Source: Capsulimonas corticalis
GTDB lineage: Bacteria > Armatimonadota > Armatimonadia > Armatimonadales > Capsulimonadaceae
Reading direction: 5' to 3'
Assembly (NCBI RefSeq): GCF_003574315.2
Contig: NZ_AP025739.1
Coordinates: 6,014,001-6,078,000 of the forward strand
Length of the DNA stretch: 64,000 nt
A program made the translations under genes and the position numbers. Positions 51,033 through 60,896 of the stretch are shown here, piece by piece (position 1 is the first letter of the stretch; each line of letters starts with the position of its first letter). The notes beneath the pieces were generated by a model. The model had not been told where the DNA came from, did no database searches, and saw only the letters and a program-made list of their open reading frames with translations.

Positions 51033-51659
51033 TTACGCGGGAGGGCGGGCTTCGCTCAGGCGAACATTGACGCGGTCGTCGGAATCGGCGCCGGCGTCGA
51101 GGGAGATATCAAGATTGGGGGCTTTGCCCAGAGCGATATGGTCGTAGGCGGCGCGCATTTGGCGGGCGGCGCGCAGGGGCGGCATGAAGCCGTTGGCGGT
51201 GCAGAGGCCGGGCACAAGGAGGCGCCGGATCGGCGCGTCGTGATTTGCGTTGTACTCGCGGACGGCGCGCAGCGCGCCTCGGAAGGCGAGGTACGCGTTG
51301 ACAGTCTTGGAGACGTTTTGCGGGACGCGCATGGTGGGGGCGCAGACGAGGTAGGGAAACTGGAGGATGCCGGTGGGAACGACCTCGGCGAGACCGACGA
51401 GCAGTTCCCCGCCGTGGCGCTGCGCGATCGCCTGCTGCACGGCGATTTCGACCTCTTCGCCCAGAAATTCAATGATATCCGCATCCAATCCCCCGTCCAT
51501 TCGGCCGAAGGAGTTGGCGGGCGACACGAGCGCGTCGGCCTCCACGCCGAAGATCGTGTCGCAGACGACTTCAACGCCGGGCACATCGGTAAAGTAAGCT
51601 TCCCAGGCTTGCACGACGGGAAGATAGTGGTCACAGAGTATAATGTGGAAATCATCCAT
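51033..51659 (-). CDS. Macro-domain protein
   Basis: 208 aa. DTIFGVEADALVSPANSFGRMDGGLDADI is the macro-domain ADP-ribose loop (SPANSFGxMDGG), and LLVPGLCTANGFMPPLRAARQMRAAYDH is the conserved C-terminal helix. Macro domains bind or hydrolyse ADP-ribose, including 2' or 1'' phosphorylated ADP-ribose made during RNA repair. It is divergent from hen1 with 53 bp between start codons, so co-regulation with the repair genes is likely. It lacks the two-strand linkers of tail-type macro proteins. Confidence 0.85.
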   Translation of the reverse strand: MDDFHIILCDHYLPVVQAWEAYFTDVPGVEVVCDTIFGVEADALVSPANSFGRMDGGLDADIIEFLGEEVEIAVQQAIAQRHGGELLVGLAEVVPTGILQFPYLVCAPTMRVPQNVSKTVNAYLAFRGALRAVREYNANHDAPIRRLLVPGLCTANGFMPPLRAARQMRAAYDHIALGKAPNLDISLDAGADSDDRVNVRLSEARPPA

Positions 51660-51712
51660 GTCTTAGTTTACCTTCCCGTCCGCTCCGCACGATCAAAAAC
51701 CACGGAATCACA

Positions 51713-53191
51713 ATGCTTCTTACGATTACCACCACGCATGTCCCCGCGACCGATCTCGGATACCTGCTCCACAAGAACCCCGCTCGCGTTCAGACATTCA
51801 CGCTGAACTTCGGCAAGGCGCATGTCTTTTACCCCGAGGCGACCGACGAGCGGTGCACGGCGGCGCTGCTGCTGGACGTCGATCCGGTCGATTTGTCCCG
51901 CTCGAAAAACGGCGTGCGCGGCGGCGGGCAGCCGCTGGAGCCATATGTCAATGACCGGCCCTACGCCGCGTCGTCGTATTTGAGCGTCGCCATCTCGCAA
52001 ATATTCAGCAGCGCGCTCGGCGGCCGATGCAAGGATAAGCCCGAGCTTCCCGCGCAGTTGCTGCCGCTGACCGTCCGGATCTCCGCCCTTCCCTGCCGCG
52101 CCGGCGGCGCGGAGCTTCCGGAGCGGCTATTTGGGGCGCTGGGATACACCGTGACTGCGGAGCCGCACGCGCTGGACACGACGTTTCCCGAGTGGGGCGA
52201 CAGCGCTTATTACACGGTGACGCTTGCCGGAACCGTTCGTCTCAGCGATCTGCTTTCGCACCTCTATGTCTTGATTCCCGTGCTCGACAACGATAAGCAC
52301 TACTGGGTCGGGGACGAAGAAGTGGAAAAACTACTGCGCCAGGGCGAAGGCTGGCTGGGCGCGCACCCGGAGCGTGAACTGATCGTGCGGCGTTATCTCA
52401 AGTACCGCCATACACTCGCCGATGAAGCGCTGGCGCGTCTGGTGGGCGACGAGGAGCCGGAAGTTCTCGCCGCCGATGAAAGCGAGACCGCCGCTTCCGA
52501 GTCCGAGGAGCCGGCCTCGGATGCCGCCGCCGCTCCGACGATGGAGGAAGCGCCGAAGCGCGAGCGGCGCGGCGGCCTGCATGACCAGCGCCTGGAAACG
52601 GTCCGCGATACGTTGAAGGCGCACGGCGCGCGGCGCGTGCTGGACCTGGGTTGCGGCGAGGGCAAACTGCTGCGCCTGCTGCTCCACGAACCGTCGTTCA
52701 TGGAGATCTGCGGGATGGACGTTGCGCACCGCTCGCTGCAAATCGCGGCGGACAAACTCCATCTCGACCGAATGTCGGAACGCCAGCGGGAGCGCCTGAC
52801 GCTGTTCCAGGGATCGCTGATCTACCGCGACAAGCGCCTGGAAGGGTACGACGGCGCGGCGGTCGTCGAAGTGATCGAACATCTCGATCCATCACGATTG
52901 GAAGCCTTCGAGCGGGTGATCTTCCAGTACGCCAAGCCGGGCGTCGTGGCGCTCACCACGCCGAACGCTGAATACAACGTCGTCTTTGAAACACTGCCCG
53001 AAGGGAAAATGCGCCACTCCGACCACCGCTTCGAATGGACGCGCGCCGAGTTTGAAGCCTGGGCCGGCGGCGTCGCGGAGCGACACGGCTACACGGCGGC
53101 CTTTTCGCCGATCGGTCCGGAAGAAGACGGCGTCGGCGCGCCATCGCAGATGGCGGTGTTTACGCGAACGCCGCGAGCCATGACGGAATAG
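51713..53191 (+). CDS. hen1: 3'-terminal RNA ribose 2'-O-methyltransferase Hen1
   Basis: 492 aa. The N-terminal half (MLLTITTTHVPATDLGYLLHKNPARVQTFTLNFGKAHVFYPE...) is the bacterial Hen1 domain that activates Pnkp. The C-terminal half is a SAM methyltransferase with LDLGCGEGKLLRLL (about 308) and the Hen1 metal ligands Glu386, Glu389, His390 and His438. The H390-to-H438 spacing of 48 equals that reported for Clostridium thermocellum Hen1. It methylates the 2'-OH at the break before ligation, so the repaired RNA resists re-cleavage. No clear RBS; pnkp follows after 78 nt. Confidence 0.95.
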   Translation: MLLTITTTHVPATDLGYLLHKNPARVQTFTLNFGKAHVFYPEATDERCTAALLLDVDPVDLSRSKNGVRGGGQPLEPYVNDRPYAASSYLSVAISQIFSSALGGRCKDKPELPAQLLPLTVRISALPCRAGGAELPERLFGALGYTVTAEPHALDTTFPEWGDSAYYTVTLAGTVRLSDLLSHLYVLIPVLDNDKHYWVGDEEVEKLLRQGEGWLGAHPERELIVRRYLKYRHTLADEALARLVGDEEPEVLAADESETAASESEEPASDAAAAPTMEEAPKRERRGGLHDQRLETVRDTLKAHGARRVLDLGCGEGKLLRLLLHEPSFMEICGMDVAHRSLQIAADKLHLDRMSERQRERLTLFQGSLIYRDKRLEGYDGAAVVEVIEHLDPSRLEAFERVIFQYAKPGVVALTTPNAEYNVVFETLPEGKMRHSDHRFEWTRAEFEAWAGGVAERHGYTAAFSPIGPEEDGVGAPSQMAVFTRTPRAMTE

Positions 53192-53269
53192 CGGATCAGA
53201 AATCCCGGTTACGAAACCCGGGACACGCGAGCCGCAAGAACTTTAGGTAATAAGTACAGGTACACGCAA

Positions 53270-55825
53270 TTGAATATCAAGATCCCCGAACTCGCGATGG
53301 TCGTGCTGGTCGGCGCGTCCGGGTCGGGAAAATCGACATTTGCCCGCAAGCATTTTCTGCCGACGGAGGTCCTTTCGTCGGACTTCTGCCGGGGCCTCGT
53401 CGCGGACGACGAGAACGATCAGTCGGCGACCAAGGACGCTTTTGAGGTCCTGCACTATCTGACGGACAAGCGATTGACGCTGGGTCGCCTGACGGTGATC
53501 GACGCTACCAATGTGCAGCCGGAATCGCGTAAGCCGCTCGTGGAGATCGCGAAACGGCGGCACTGCCTGAGCGTCGCGATCGTGCTCAACCTTCCGGAGT
53601 CGGTCTGTCACGAGCGCAACGCCGCGCGTCCCGACCGAAGCTTTGGCCCGCATGTTGTGCGCAACCATACGCAGAGCCTGCGCCGGTCGCTGCGCGGACT
53701 GGAGCGCGAAGGCTTCCGATATGTCTTCGTGCTGAACAGTTTAGAGCAAGTGGACGCGCTGACGATTGAACGCGAGCCGCTGTGGAACAACAAGAAGCAC
53801 GAACACGGACCGTTCGACATCATTGGCGATGTCCATGGATGCTTCGATGAGCTGCGCACGCTGCTCACAACGCTGGGCTACGCCATCACGCAATTCGATG
53901 GGAAGTTCACGGTCGCTCCGCCGCCCGGCCGCAAGGCGCTGTTTGTCGGCGACTACGTCGATCGCGGCCCGCGCACGCCGGATGTGCTGCGTCTGATCAT
54001 GGATATGTCGGAGGCGGGTCAGGCGATCTGCGTTCCGGGCAACCATGACGCGAAGCTCCTGCGCAAGCTCTCGGGAAAGATGGTGCAGGTAACGCATGGG
54101 CTGGACAAAACGCTGGAGCAGATAGCGCCCGAGCCTCCGGAGTTCACCGGGCGCGTGCGGACGTTTTTGGACGGCCTGGTCAGCCATTATGTGCTCGACG
54201 ACGGCAAGCTCGTCGTTTCGCACGCCGGACTGAAAGAATCCATGCAGGGCCGCAGCTCGGGCGAAGTCCGCTCCTTCGCGATGTACGGAGAGACGACAGG
54301 CGAAACGGACGAGTTCGGTCTGCCCGTGCGCTACAACTGGGCGTCGGATTATCGGGGGCGTTCGATGGTCGTCTACGGCCACACGCCGATCCCCGAGCCG
54401 CAGTGGCTGAATAACACGCTCAATATCGACACGGGCTGCGTCTTCGGCGGCAAACTCACGGCGCTTCGCTACCCGGAGCGCGAGATCGTCTCGGTCCCGG
54501 CGGCGCAGGTCTACGCCGAACCCGTCCGTCCCTTCCTGCCGGATCCCTCACAAACCGCCTTGAGCGCGCAGCATCTGGACGACGGCATGCTGGAGATCGA
54601 CGATGTCACCGGCAAGCGTCTGATCGAATCGACTCTCGCGGGAAACATCACGATCCGCGAAGAGAACTCCATCGCCGCGCTCGAAGTCATGAGCCGCTTC
54701 GCCGCCGATCCGCGCTGGCTGATCTACCTGCCGCCCACGATGTCGCCCTGCGAAACCTCGCTGCTGCCGGAGTTGCTGGAGCATCCCGCCGAGGCGTTCG
54801 CGTACTACCGCAACCAGGACGTCGCGCGCGTGGTCTGCGAAGAGAAACATATGGGTTCGCGCGCCGTCGTGATCGTCTGCCGCGACGAGGACGCCGCGCG
54901 CAAGCGCTTCGGCGTTCCGGAGACCGCTCTGGGGACTTGCGTCACGCGCACCGGCCGCCGCTTCTTCGACGACGCCGCATTGGAGCGCCAGTTTCTGGAG
55001 CGCATTCGGGACGCCGCGACAACATCGGGACTTTGGGACGACCTGAAAACCGATTGGATGGCGCTGGACTGCGAGCTTATGCCCTGGTCCGCGAAGGCGC
55101 AGGAGCTCGTGCGCCGCCAGTACGCCGCCGTCGGCGCCGCCGCGCAGGCCAGTCTCTCCGACGCCGTGGACGCCCTGGCGTTGACCACTGCGCGACTGCC
55201 GGAAGCCGAGGCGCTGCTCGCGCAGTATCAAGACCGTCAGGCGATGACGACGAAATATGTGGAGGCGTATCGCCGGTACTGCTGGCCGGTCTCCTCGATC
55301 GACGACTTCAAACTCGCGCCATTCCATCTGCTGGCGACCGAAGGCGCCGTGCATGCCGACAAAGAACACGTCTGGCATATGGACACGCTCGCCAGGCTCT
55401 GCCGCGCCGACGAAGCGCTGCTGCTGGCGACGCCCTACCGCGTCGTCGATGTCAACGACGAAGCCGAAGTCGCCGCCGGCGTCGCGTGGTGGACCGAGTT
55501 GACCGGACGCGGCGGCGAAGGCATGGTCGTCAAACCCTGGGATTTCATCGCCCGTTCGGGTCGCGGTCTCGTGCAGCCCGCCGTGAAGTGCCGCGGCCAC
55601 GAATACCTGCGCCTCATCTACGGCCCCGAGTACACCGCGCCCGCCAACATCGACCGCCTGCGCAGCCGCCGTCTCAACAGCAAACGCTCCCTCGCCCTGC
55701 GCGAGTTCGCCCTCGGCGTCGAAGCCCTGGAACGCTTCGTCCGCCGCGAACCCCTGCGCCGCGTCCACGAATGCGTCTTCGGCGTGCTGGCTCTGGAAAG
55801 CGAGCCGGTCGATCCGCGCTTGTAG
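53270..55825 (+). CDS. pnkp: Polynucleotide kinase-phosphatase-ligase Pnkp
   Basis: 851 aa, TTG start. Three modules in the canonical order: 5' kinase with P-loop GASGSGKST (15-23); binuclear metallophosphatase with DIIGDVHG (about 182), GDYVDRG (about 227) and GNHD (about 257); and adenylyltransferase/ligase with the nucleotidyl Lys526 in EEKHMGSRAVV. It heals and seals RNA cut by ribotoxins, mainly in anticodon loops, and needs Hen1 for full ligase activity. A small hairpin (53203-53223) lies between the two genes. The RBS is weak. All key residues are intact. Confidence 0.95.
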   Translation: MNIKIPELAMVVLVGASGSGKSTFARKHFLPTEVLSSDFCRGLVADDENDQSATKDAFEVLHYLTDKRLTLGRLTVIDATNVQPESRKPLVEIAKRRHCLSVAIVLNLPESVCHERNAARPDRSFGPHVVRNHTQSLRRSLRGLEREGFRYVFVLNSLEQVDALTIEREPLWNNKKHEHGPFDIIGDVHGCFDELRTLLTTLGYAITQFDGKFTVAPPPGRKALFVGDYVDRGPRTPDVLRLIMDMSEAGQAICVPGNHDAKLLRKLSGKMVQVTHGLDKTLEQIAPEPPEFTGRVRTFLDGLVSHYVLDDGKLVVSHAGLKESMQGRSSGEVRSFAMYGETTGETDEFGLPVRYNWASDYRGRSMVVYGHTPIPEPQWLNNTLNIDTGCVFGGKLTALRYPEREIVSVPAAQVYAEPVRPFLPDPSQTALSAQHLDDGMLEIDDVTGKRLIESTLAGNITIREENSIAALEVMSRFAADPRWLIYLPPTMSPCETSLLPELLEHPAEAFAYYRNQDVARVVCEEKHMGSRAVVIVCRDEDAARKRFGVPETALGTCVTRTGRRFFDDAALERQFLERIRDAATTSGLWDDLKTDWMALDCELMPWSAKAQELVRRQYAAVGAAAQASLSDAVDALALTTARLPEAEALLAQYQDRQAMTTKYVEAYRRYCWPVSSIDDFKLAPFHLLATEGAVHADKEHVWHMDTLARLCRADEALLLATPYRVVDVNDEAEVAAGVAWWTELTGRGGEGMVVKPWDFIARSGRGLVQPAVKCRGHEYLRLIYGPEYTAPANIDRLRSRRLNSKRSLALREFALGVEALERFVRREPLRRVHECVFGVLALESEPVDPRL

Positions 55826-55845
55826 AAGAAAGTAAACTTGTCGCC

Positions 55846-57807
55846 ATGAAAAATCTCAACGGAAATAGTTTTCCGCCGGCTTTGACGCCGGCGGTCATGC
55901 TGAGCATTGTTCTCTCTGCTTCGGTCGCGACCTATGCCGCCCCGCCACTGGAAACAATCGGAGGCGGTACGGTTACCAGCCCCGCGATCGGACCGGCGCC
56001 GTCGTTTGGGCTGGGCGGGCCCAATATGACGCTCGTGAAGAATTGGCGATTTGGGGCGAAGGGCACGGTGAAGAACGACGCGGATATGAGCGCGAATTTC
56101 TATTATCATGACCAGTTCGGGACCATCAACAATGGCGGCAAGTATGGGTCGAACATCGTCTCGCCGGACGCCGCGAACGCCATCGGCGGCCAGCCTATCG
56201 AGGGGGTAGACAGTCCGCCGGTTCGGAAGTTCATGGCGGATTCTCTTCGCACCTACCTCACGCCCCTGCACGGCGCCGCCAAGGTCCAGGTTTGGAATCA
56301 TAACGCCGGGAACGGCTCGTTTATGTCGAAATGGCGACTGCCCAGCGGCGGCCCGCAGCTAGGCCGGGATATCGTCTGGGAAACGCGCGTGCGCTATGTC
56401 ACGCCCCCCTATTTCTGGTTTGCCCTCTGGACAGCCGGCAACAAATGGAAATGGGACGGGACCGCCCAGGGCGCGGAACAAGATCTGGTGGAAAGTTTCG
56501 GCTACGACAACGGCGGCGGAAACACCAACTACGATGGCCGTTTCTGGCACTCCAACTCCGTGGCTAACCCCAGCAAGGACACCGTGGACTACTCGGGCTG
56601 GGGAACGGCCATGTCGAAGCTGGGAATCCAATCCTACGACGCCGCCCAATACCATATCTGGACCTGGGTCTACAAAAAAGACGGTTCGTTCGCCATGTAC
56701 GTCGATGGGATCAAAGTTCAAAGCGGATCCAATTACCATTGGACATACGGCAACACCGCCAAGGACGAGCCCATCGACATGGACTTCCTGTTCGACGCAG
56801 GATGGGGGCATAACCAGATCGGCAGCGTGAATAAGGAGCTGGACGCCTCGGCCTTCGACGGAAAATATTACGAATGGAGCTACAGCCGCGTCTATCTCAG
56901 CGGTGACGGCCGCGTTCCGGCCGGCGGGCCGCGCGCTCTCCCAGGAACGATCCGGGCCGCCGACGCCAACGTTGGCGGCCCGGGAGTCGCCTATGGCCGA
57001 GAAGCGAACGGCGGCCAGTGGCGCAAGTACACGGTTCAAGTCGCCGCGGGCGGACACTATCATTTCCGCTTTCAGGTAACCTCGGCGAGCGGCGGAACGT
57101 TCCATGTGGAGGACGAAAACGGGGTCGATTTGACCGGAACACTCACGGCGCGCGCGGGGAGCAAGAACGCATCGATCGCCGCGCCCGCCACGCTGTCCGC
57201 CGGAGCGCACACGCTCAAGTGGATGCAGGACGGAGGCGGAGTAAAGTTCCTCAGCGCGACGGTCGTGAAAGCCGCCGGCGCCAGCGCGGTGTTTGTCAAG
57301 ACCGACACGACGACACAGGGGGCGTGGAAAGGGAGATATGGGGCCGACGGATATGGCATTGCCGGCGACGCGGAGCAGCCGCCAGGCTACGGCGCGATCA
57401 GCCGCACGGGGTGGACCGCGATATGGAGCAAATCCACGACCGAACGGCGCGCACTACAAAAATCCGCCGGGACGGACTGCGTCGCCGGACAGTGGGGATG
57501 CAGCGACAAAAGCTACGACATCGACTGCAAATTCCCGGACGCCGCCGTCCATCAGGTCGCCCTTTATGGCGTGGACTGGGACGCCAACGGGCGCAGCGAG
57601 ACGATTCAAGTCGTGGACGGCGCCACCGGCGCGGTGCTGGACACGGAAGAGTTAAATACTTATGTCGCCGGCAAGTATCTGGTTTGGAACGTTCAAGGAC
57701 AAGTAATTTTCCGTGTTAGCGTCACAAGCCATTGGACAAATCCCGCACTCAGCGGAGTCTTTTTCGACCCGCCTCCCCGCCCGTCCAAGAAAACACTCCA
57801 TCAATAA
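55846..57807 (+). CDS. Secreted GH16-like (laminarinase-fold) protein with C-terminal beta modules
   Basis: 653 aa from ATG 55846. Signal peptide ends TYAAP. Residues about 60-365 are a concanavalin-A-like jelly roll: LGRDIVWETRVRYVTPPYFWFALWTAGNKW, then EQDLVE (Glu211, Asp213, Glu216), the ExDxxE catalytic motif of GH16. Two beta modules follow: a CBM6-like one (about 370-475, RAADANVGGPGVAYGREANGGQWRKYTVQV...) and a terminal module (about 480-645, with CVAGQWGC and YDIDC). A secreted beta-glucanase or galactanase is the best guess. It starts 21 nt after pnkp but is functionally unrelated. Confidence 0.8.
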   Translation: MKNLNGNSFPPALTPAVMLSIVLSASVATYAAPPLETIGGGTVTSPAIGPAPSFGLGGPNMTLVKNWRFGAKGTVKNDADMSANFYYHDQFGTINNGGKYGSNIVSPDAANAIGGQPIEGVDSPPVRKFMADSLRTYLTPLHGAAKVQVWNHNAGNGSFMSKWRLPSGGPQLGRDIVWETRVRYVTPPYFWFALWTAGNKWKWDGTAQGAEQDLVESFGYDNGGGNTNYDGRFWHSNSVANPSKDTVDYSGWGTAMSKLGIQSYDAAQYHIWTWVYKKDGSFAMYVDGIKVQSGSNYHWTYGNTAKDEPIDMDFLFDAGWGHNQIGSVNKELDASAFDGKYYEWSYSRVYLSGDGRVPAGGPRALPGTIRAADANVGGPGVAYGREANGGQWRKYTVQVAAGGHYHFRFQVTSASGGTFHVEDENGVDLTGTLTARAGSKNASIAAPATLSAGAHTLKWMQDGGGVKFLSATVVKAAGASAVFVKTDTTTQGAWKGRYGADGYGIAGDAEQPPGYGAISRTGWTAIWSKSTTERRALQKSAGTDCVAGQWGCSDKSYDIDCKFPDAAVHQVALYGVDWDANGRSETIQVVDGATGAVLDTEELNTYVAGKYLVWNVQGQVIFRVSVTSHWTNPALSGVFFDPPPRPSKKTLHQ

Positions 57808-57916
57808 CCCAAGCTTTACTTGCCGTATGGATCCACGGCGTTAATTCCCCTATGACTCTCTGAAAATTTTGCCGATAATAACAACCGAGCAAATGAGATA
57901 ACGCAGGGGGCAGATT

Positions 57917-59839
57917 ATGATTACTTCGGTCAAAGGGAAGCTGGGATTTCTCTCCAGTATCTTCGTCTTAGGGTTACTTGCCGTGACCGCGATTTTATGG
58001 ATATCGACGTCCAAGCTGGGCTTCTTGCTGACCGATGCGCTGACGCAGGACGCGCCGTCCGTACGAGCCTGCTACGAGATGCAGGTCGCGAAAAAATTCC
58101 AGGGGGAAACCTTAGGACTGTATGTCGCGCACAGCGAGGACAAGCGAGTCGATCTTTGGCGTCAGCAGAACGCCGAATTTGACAAGTGGCTCGCTGCTTA
58201 CCTCGCACTTGATATTACGCCCGCGGAAAAATCTCTGGTTACGGATATCCAATCGAATCAGGCGATATACGTTCAGAACGGCGAAACATTGATCGCGATG
58301 GTCAAGAACAACGATCGTAACAAGACGAAGGCGTACTTCGACCAGTCGATCGATCCGCTGGACCAGCATATCTTTGACGATCTGAGCCAATTGGAAGATA
58401 TTAACACTGGACTGATGGCGACGAAGCTCCAGGTCTCGCGCAAGGCGACAAAAGAAGCGGAAACTCTGGGAACGATCGTTCCCGTGGTCGTGACGCTGAT
58501 CGGAATATGGCTTTCCCTCGTAATTATCCTCCGCATCCTCTCCTCCATCGCGGCGATCTCCAATCGCCTCGCCGCGCTTCAGACGGGATCGATCCGCAGC
58601 CTGACACTGGCGGTCAACGCCATGGAGGGTGGCGATCTGACAGTCGGAGCGACATCGTCAGTGAAGCCGCTGGAAATCACCAGCAAGGACGAATTTGGCG
58701 TGATGGGCGGCGTATTCAACGCCATGCTGGCGGACACCGATTCCATGATTGTCTCGTTTGGGCAATCCCAAAACGCCGTCGCCGATCTGGTGCGCAGCCT
58801 TCAGCAATCGGCCGCGCATTTGGCGTCCACCTCCAAGGTTCTTGCAACAACGGCGGAGCAGGTCGGCGCGGGGATCGAGGAAGTGAGCGCGACCACGGAG
58901 CAAGTGGCGCACGCAAGCGAGCAGTCGGCGATCGGAGCAAGCGAAGTGGCGCAGGGTTCCAGCGCTCAGGCTCGCTCGCTCACGATAGGGTCCGGAAAGA
59001 TCCAGACACTCGCGGCGTCGGCGCGGACAATCGCCGAGGAAGCCATCGGGGCGGCGGACGCTGCGGCGGAAGCCAATCGCGCGGCGGCCACCGGAGCGAA
59101 AGCAGTCAATGAAACCGTCACGGGCATGGCCGCCATCCGTCAAAAAGTCGCCCATTCCGCCGACACGATCCAAAGCCTGGACGCGGCGTCTCAGGAAATC
59201 GGCGGCATTCTCAGCATCATCGAGGGGATCGCGGAACAGACCAATCTTCTGGCCTTGAACGCGGCGATTGAAGCCGCGCGGGCCGGCGAGGCCGGGCGCG
59301 GCTTCGCCGTGGTCGCCGATGAAGTGCGAAAGCTGGCCGAGCGCGCGGGAACATCCACCAAGGAAATCGCCACGCTCGTACAGACCGTGCGCCTGCATAC
59401 GGCGGACGCCGTACGAGCCATGGACGACGGGACAAAGGAAGTCGCCCGAGGAACACGGCTCGCCGAGGAAGCAGGCGCGTCGCTCGCATGTATTGAGGAC
59501 GTCATCGGACGAGTGACGAAGCGCATTGAGGAGATCAACGCGACGAGCGGCCAGATGAGCCGGACCTCCACCGAGGCCGCCGAATCCATCGCGGAAGTCG
59601 CCTCCATCGTGGAGCAAAGCAGCGCCGCCGCCGAAGAAATGAGCGCCTGCGCGGAGGAAGTTTCCGCGTCTGTACAAACCGTCGCCAGCACAACCGTCGA
59701 GCAGGCGGCGGCCGTCGAAGAGATGGTCGCATGCGCCGCGACTCTGGCGTCGATCTCGCAGGAGCTCGTCGAGCAGACCGCGCAGTTCCATGTGGGCCAC
59801 GCGACGCCCACGGCGCTACGTCTGTCAAAAGCCGCCTAA
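57917..59839 (+). CDS. Methyl-accepting chemotaxis protein (4HB-type sensor)
   Basis: 640 aa. TM1 (about 10-30). The periplasmic helical sensor of about 160 residues ([41 protein letters not shown]...) is a four-helix-bundle type. TM2 is about 188-212. The HAMP-like region (about 225-285, [43 protein letters not shown]) is longer than usual. The signalling hairpin is [39 protein letters not shown]. Start chosen at the first ATG after a purine-rich GGGGGC. Confidence 0.92.
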   Translation: MITSVKGKLGFLSSIFVLGLLAVTAILWISTSKLGFLLTDALTQDAPSVRACYEMQVAKKFQGETLGLYVAHSEDKRVDLWRQQNAEFDKWLAAYLALDITPAEKSLVTDIQSNQAIYVQNGETLIAMVKNNDRNKTKAYFDQSIDPLDQHIFDDLSQLEDINTGLMATKLQVSRKATKEAETLGTIVPVVVTLIGIWLSLVIILRILSSIAAISNRLAALQTGSIRSLTLAVNAMEGGDLTVGATSSVKPLEITSKDEFGVMGGVFNAMLADTDSMIVSFGQSQNAVADLVRSLQQSAAHLASTSKVLATTAEQVGAGIEEVSATTEQVAHASEQSAIGASEVAQGSSAQARSLTIGSGKIQTLAASARTIAEEAIGAADAAAEANRAAATGAKAVNETVTGMAAIRQKVAHSADTIQSLDAASQEIGGILSIIEGIAEQTNLLALNAAIEAARAGEAGRGFAVVADEVRKLAERAGTSTKEIATLVQTVRLHTADAVRAMDDGTKEVARGTRLAEEAGASLACIEDVIGRVTKRIEEINATSGQMSRTSTEAAESIAEVASIVEQSSAAAEEMSACAEEVSASVQTVASTTVEQAAAVEEMVACAATLASISQELVEQTAQFHVGHATPTALRLSKAA

Positions 59840-59854
59840 CGCCGGCTTGCCGTA

Positions 59855-59928
59855 TTGACATTCCGCGTCTCGATTGAGTAGTATTCTCCGTGTGAGCCAC
59901 CGTCCCGGACGGACAATCACACGGAGAA
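59855..59928 (+). promoter_or_regulatory. Promoter followed by an interrupted palindrome
   Basis: TTGACA (59855-59860), 18-nt spacer, TAGTAT (59879-59884). Overlapping the -10, a perfect 12-bp inverted repeat TTCTCCGTGTGA/TCACACGGAGAA (59884-59895 with 59917-59928) encloses CCGTCC-C-GGACGG. It drives the SpoU methyltransferase gene 68 nt later. The palindrome could be an operator, a structured leader or the terminator of the chemoreceptor gene (no T-run). Confidence 0.55.
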
Positions 59929-59996
59929 CCACTCTGTCAACGCGCCGCCGACGCAGCGCATGTCCACCTCGCCAGGATGAAAGATCCTGCCCATGA

Positions 59997-60845
59997 ATGA
60001 CCAAAACCAAAGCTACCCTGACGCGCATCGCCGATTCGTCCCGGCGCGACACTGTTTCCCTTTTTGATCTCCTCGCGCAGCGCGAAGCGCGCGACCGCAC
60101 CCACTTCTTCCGCATCGAAGGCCTACGGCTATTCGTCAAGGCCATGGAATGCGGCGCCGAGATCCAGTCGGCGATTGTTTCCGCCTCACACTCCGATACT
60201 CCCGCCGCCCAGCGCGCACTACGATATCTTCAGGACCATCGCATTCCCACCACCCACGTCTCCGACGAATGTCTCGCCCGCATCACGCAGACGGAAGACC
60301 CGCAGGGGTTCGCCGCCATTGTCAGGCAGCGCTGGGAATCGCTTGCCGACATTACCCCATCCGCCGACCTTTGCTGGGTCGCCTGTGAAAGCGTCCGCTC
60401 GCCCGGAAACCTGGGGACGATCATCCGCACCGGCGATTCCGTCGGCGCGGGCGGAGTCATCCTGCTGGGCAAGTCAACGGATCCTTATGCTCCCTTAACC
60501 GTACGCGCCTCCATGGGCTCGATTTTCGCTCAGCGTTTCATTCGCTCCACTTTTCAAAACTTCGCCACGTGGAAACAGCAGGCAGGCGCGCATCTCATCG
60601 GCACATCGCCTCAGGGCGCGTACGACTACCGCGAAGTCTTGTACCAGCGCCCAACGGTGCTGTTCATGGGGTCCGAGCGCAAGGGTCTCTGGCCGATCCA
60701 CCAGTCATTGTGCGATGAACTGGTCCGTATCCCCATGGCCGGCTCCGCGGATTCGCTCAATCTCGCCGTCGCCGCCGGGATTATGCTATTCGAGATCTTC
60801 CGGCAGAACCATCCCGCCCCGGCGGATCTCCTCCGTTCGGGATAA
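59997..60845 (+). CDS. TrmH/SpoU-family RNA 2'-O-methyltransferase
   Basis: 282 aa. The N-terminal substrate-binding domain (about 1-115) is followed by the SPOUT knot with its three motifs: VRSPGNLGTIIRTGDSVG (motif 1, with catalytic Asn/Arg), VLFMGSERKGL (motif 2), and IPMAGSADSLNLAVAAGIMLFE (motif 3). Family members 2'-O-methylate ribose in rRNA or tRNA; the exact target is not assignable. Two ATGs overlap (59993, 59997); only the second is in frame. Confidence 0.9.
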   Translation: MTKTKATLTRIADSSRRDTVSLFDLLAQREARDRTHFFRIEGLRLFVKAMECGAEIQSAIVSASHSDTPAAQRALRYLQDHRIPTTHVSDECLARITQTEDPQGFAAIVRQRWESLADITPSADLCWVACESVRSPGNLGTIIRTGDSVGAGGVILLGKSTDPYAPLTVRASMGSIFAQRFIRSTFQNFATWKQQAGAHLIGTSPQGAYDYREVLYQRPTVLFMGSERKGLWPIHQSLCDELVRIPMAGSADSLNLAVAAGIMLFEIFRQNHPAPADLLRSG

Positions 60846-60850
60846 AAACA

Positions 60851-60888
60851 TCCCTTCCTCCTGCGCCCCAAGACGCAGGAGGAAGGGA
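60851..60888. terminator. Terminator between convergent genes
   Basis: Perfect 15-bp stem TCCCTTCCTCCTGCG/CGCAGGAGGAAGGGA with 8-nt loop. The minus strand continues TGTTTTTA, so it serves best for the GH5-like gene. Confidence 0.85.
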
Positions 60889-60896
60889 AGACTTGC

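Noticed and set aside
54548-55768. Minus-strand open frame opposite pnkp
   Set aside because: Antisense to the ligase domain, whose motifs are intact on the plus strand.
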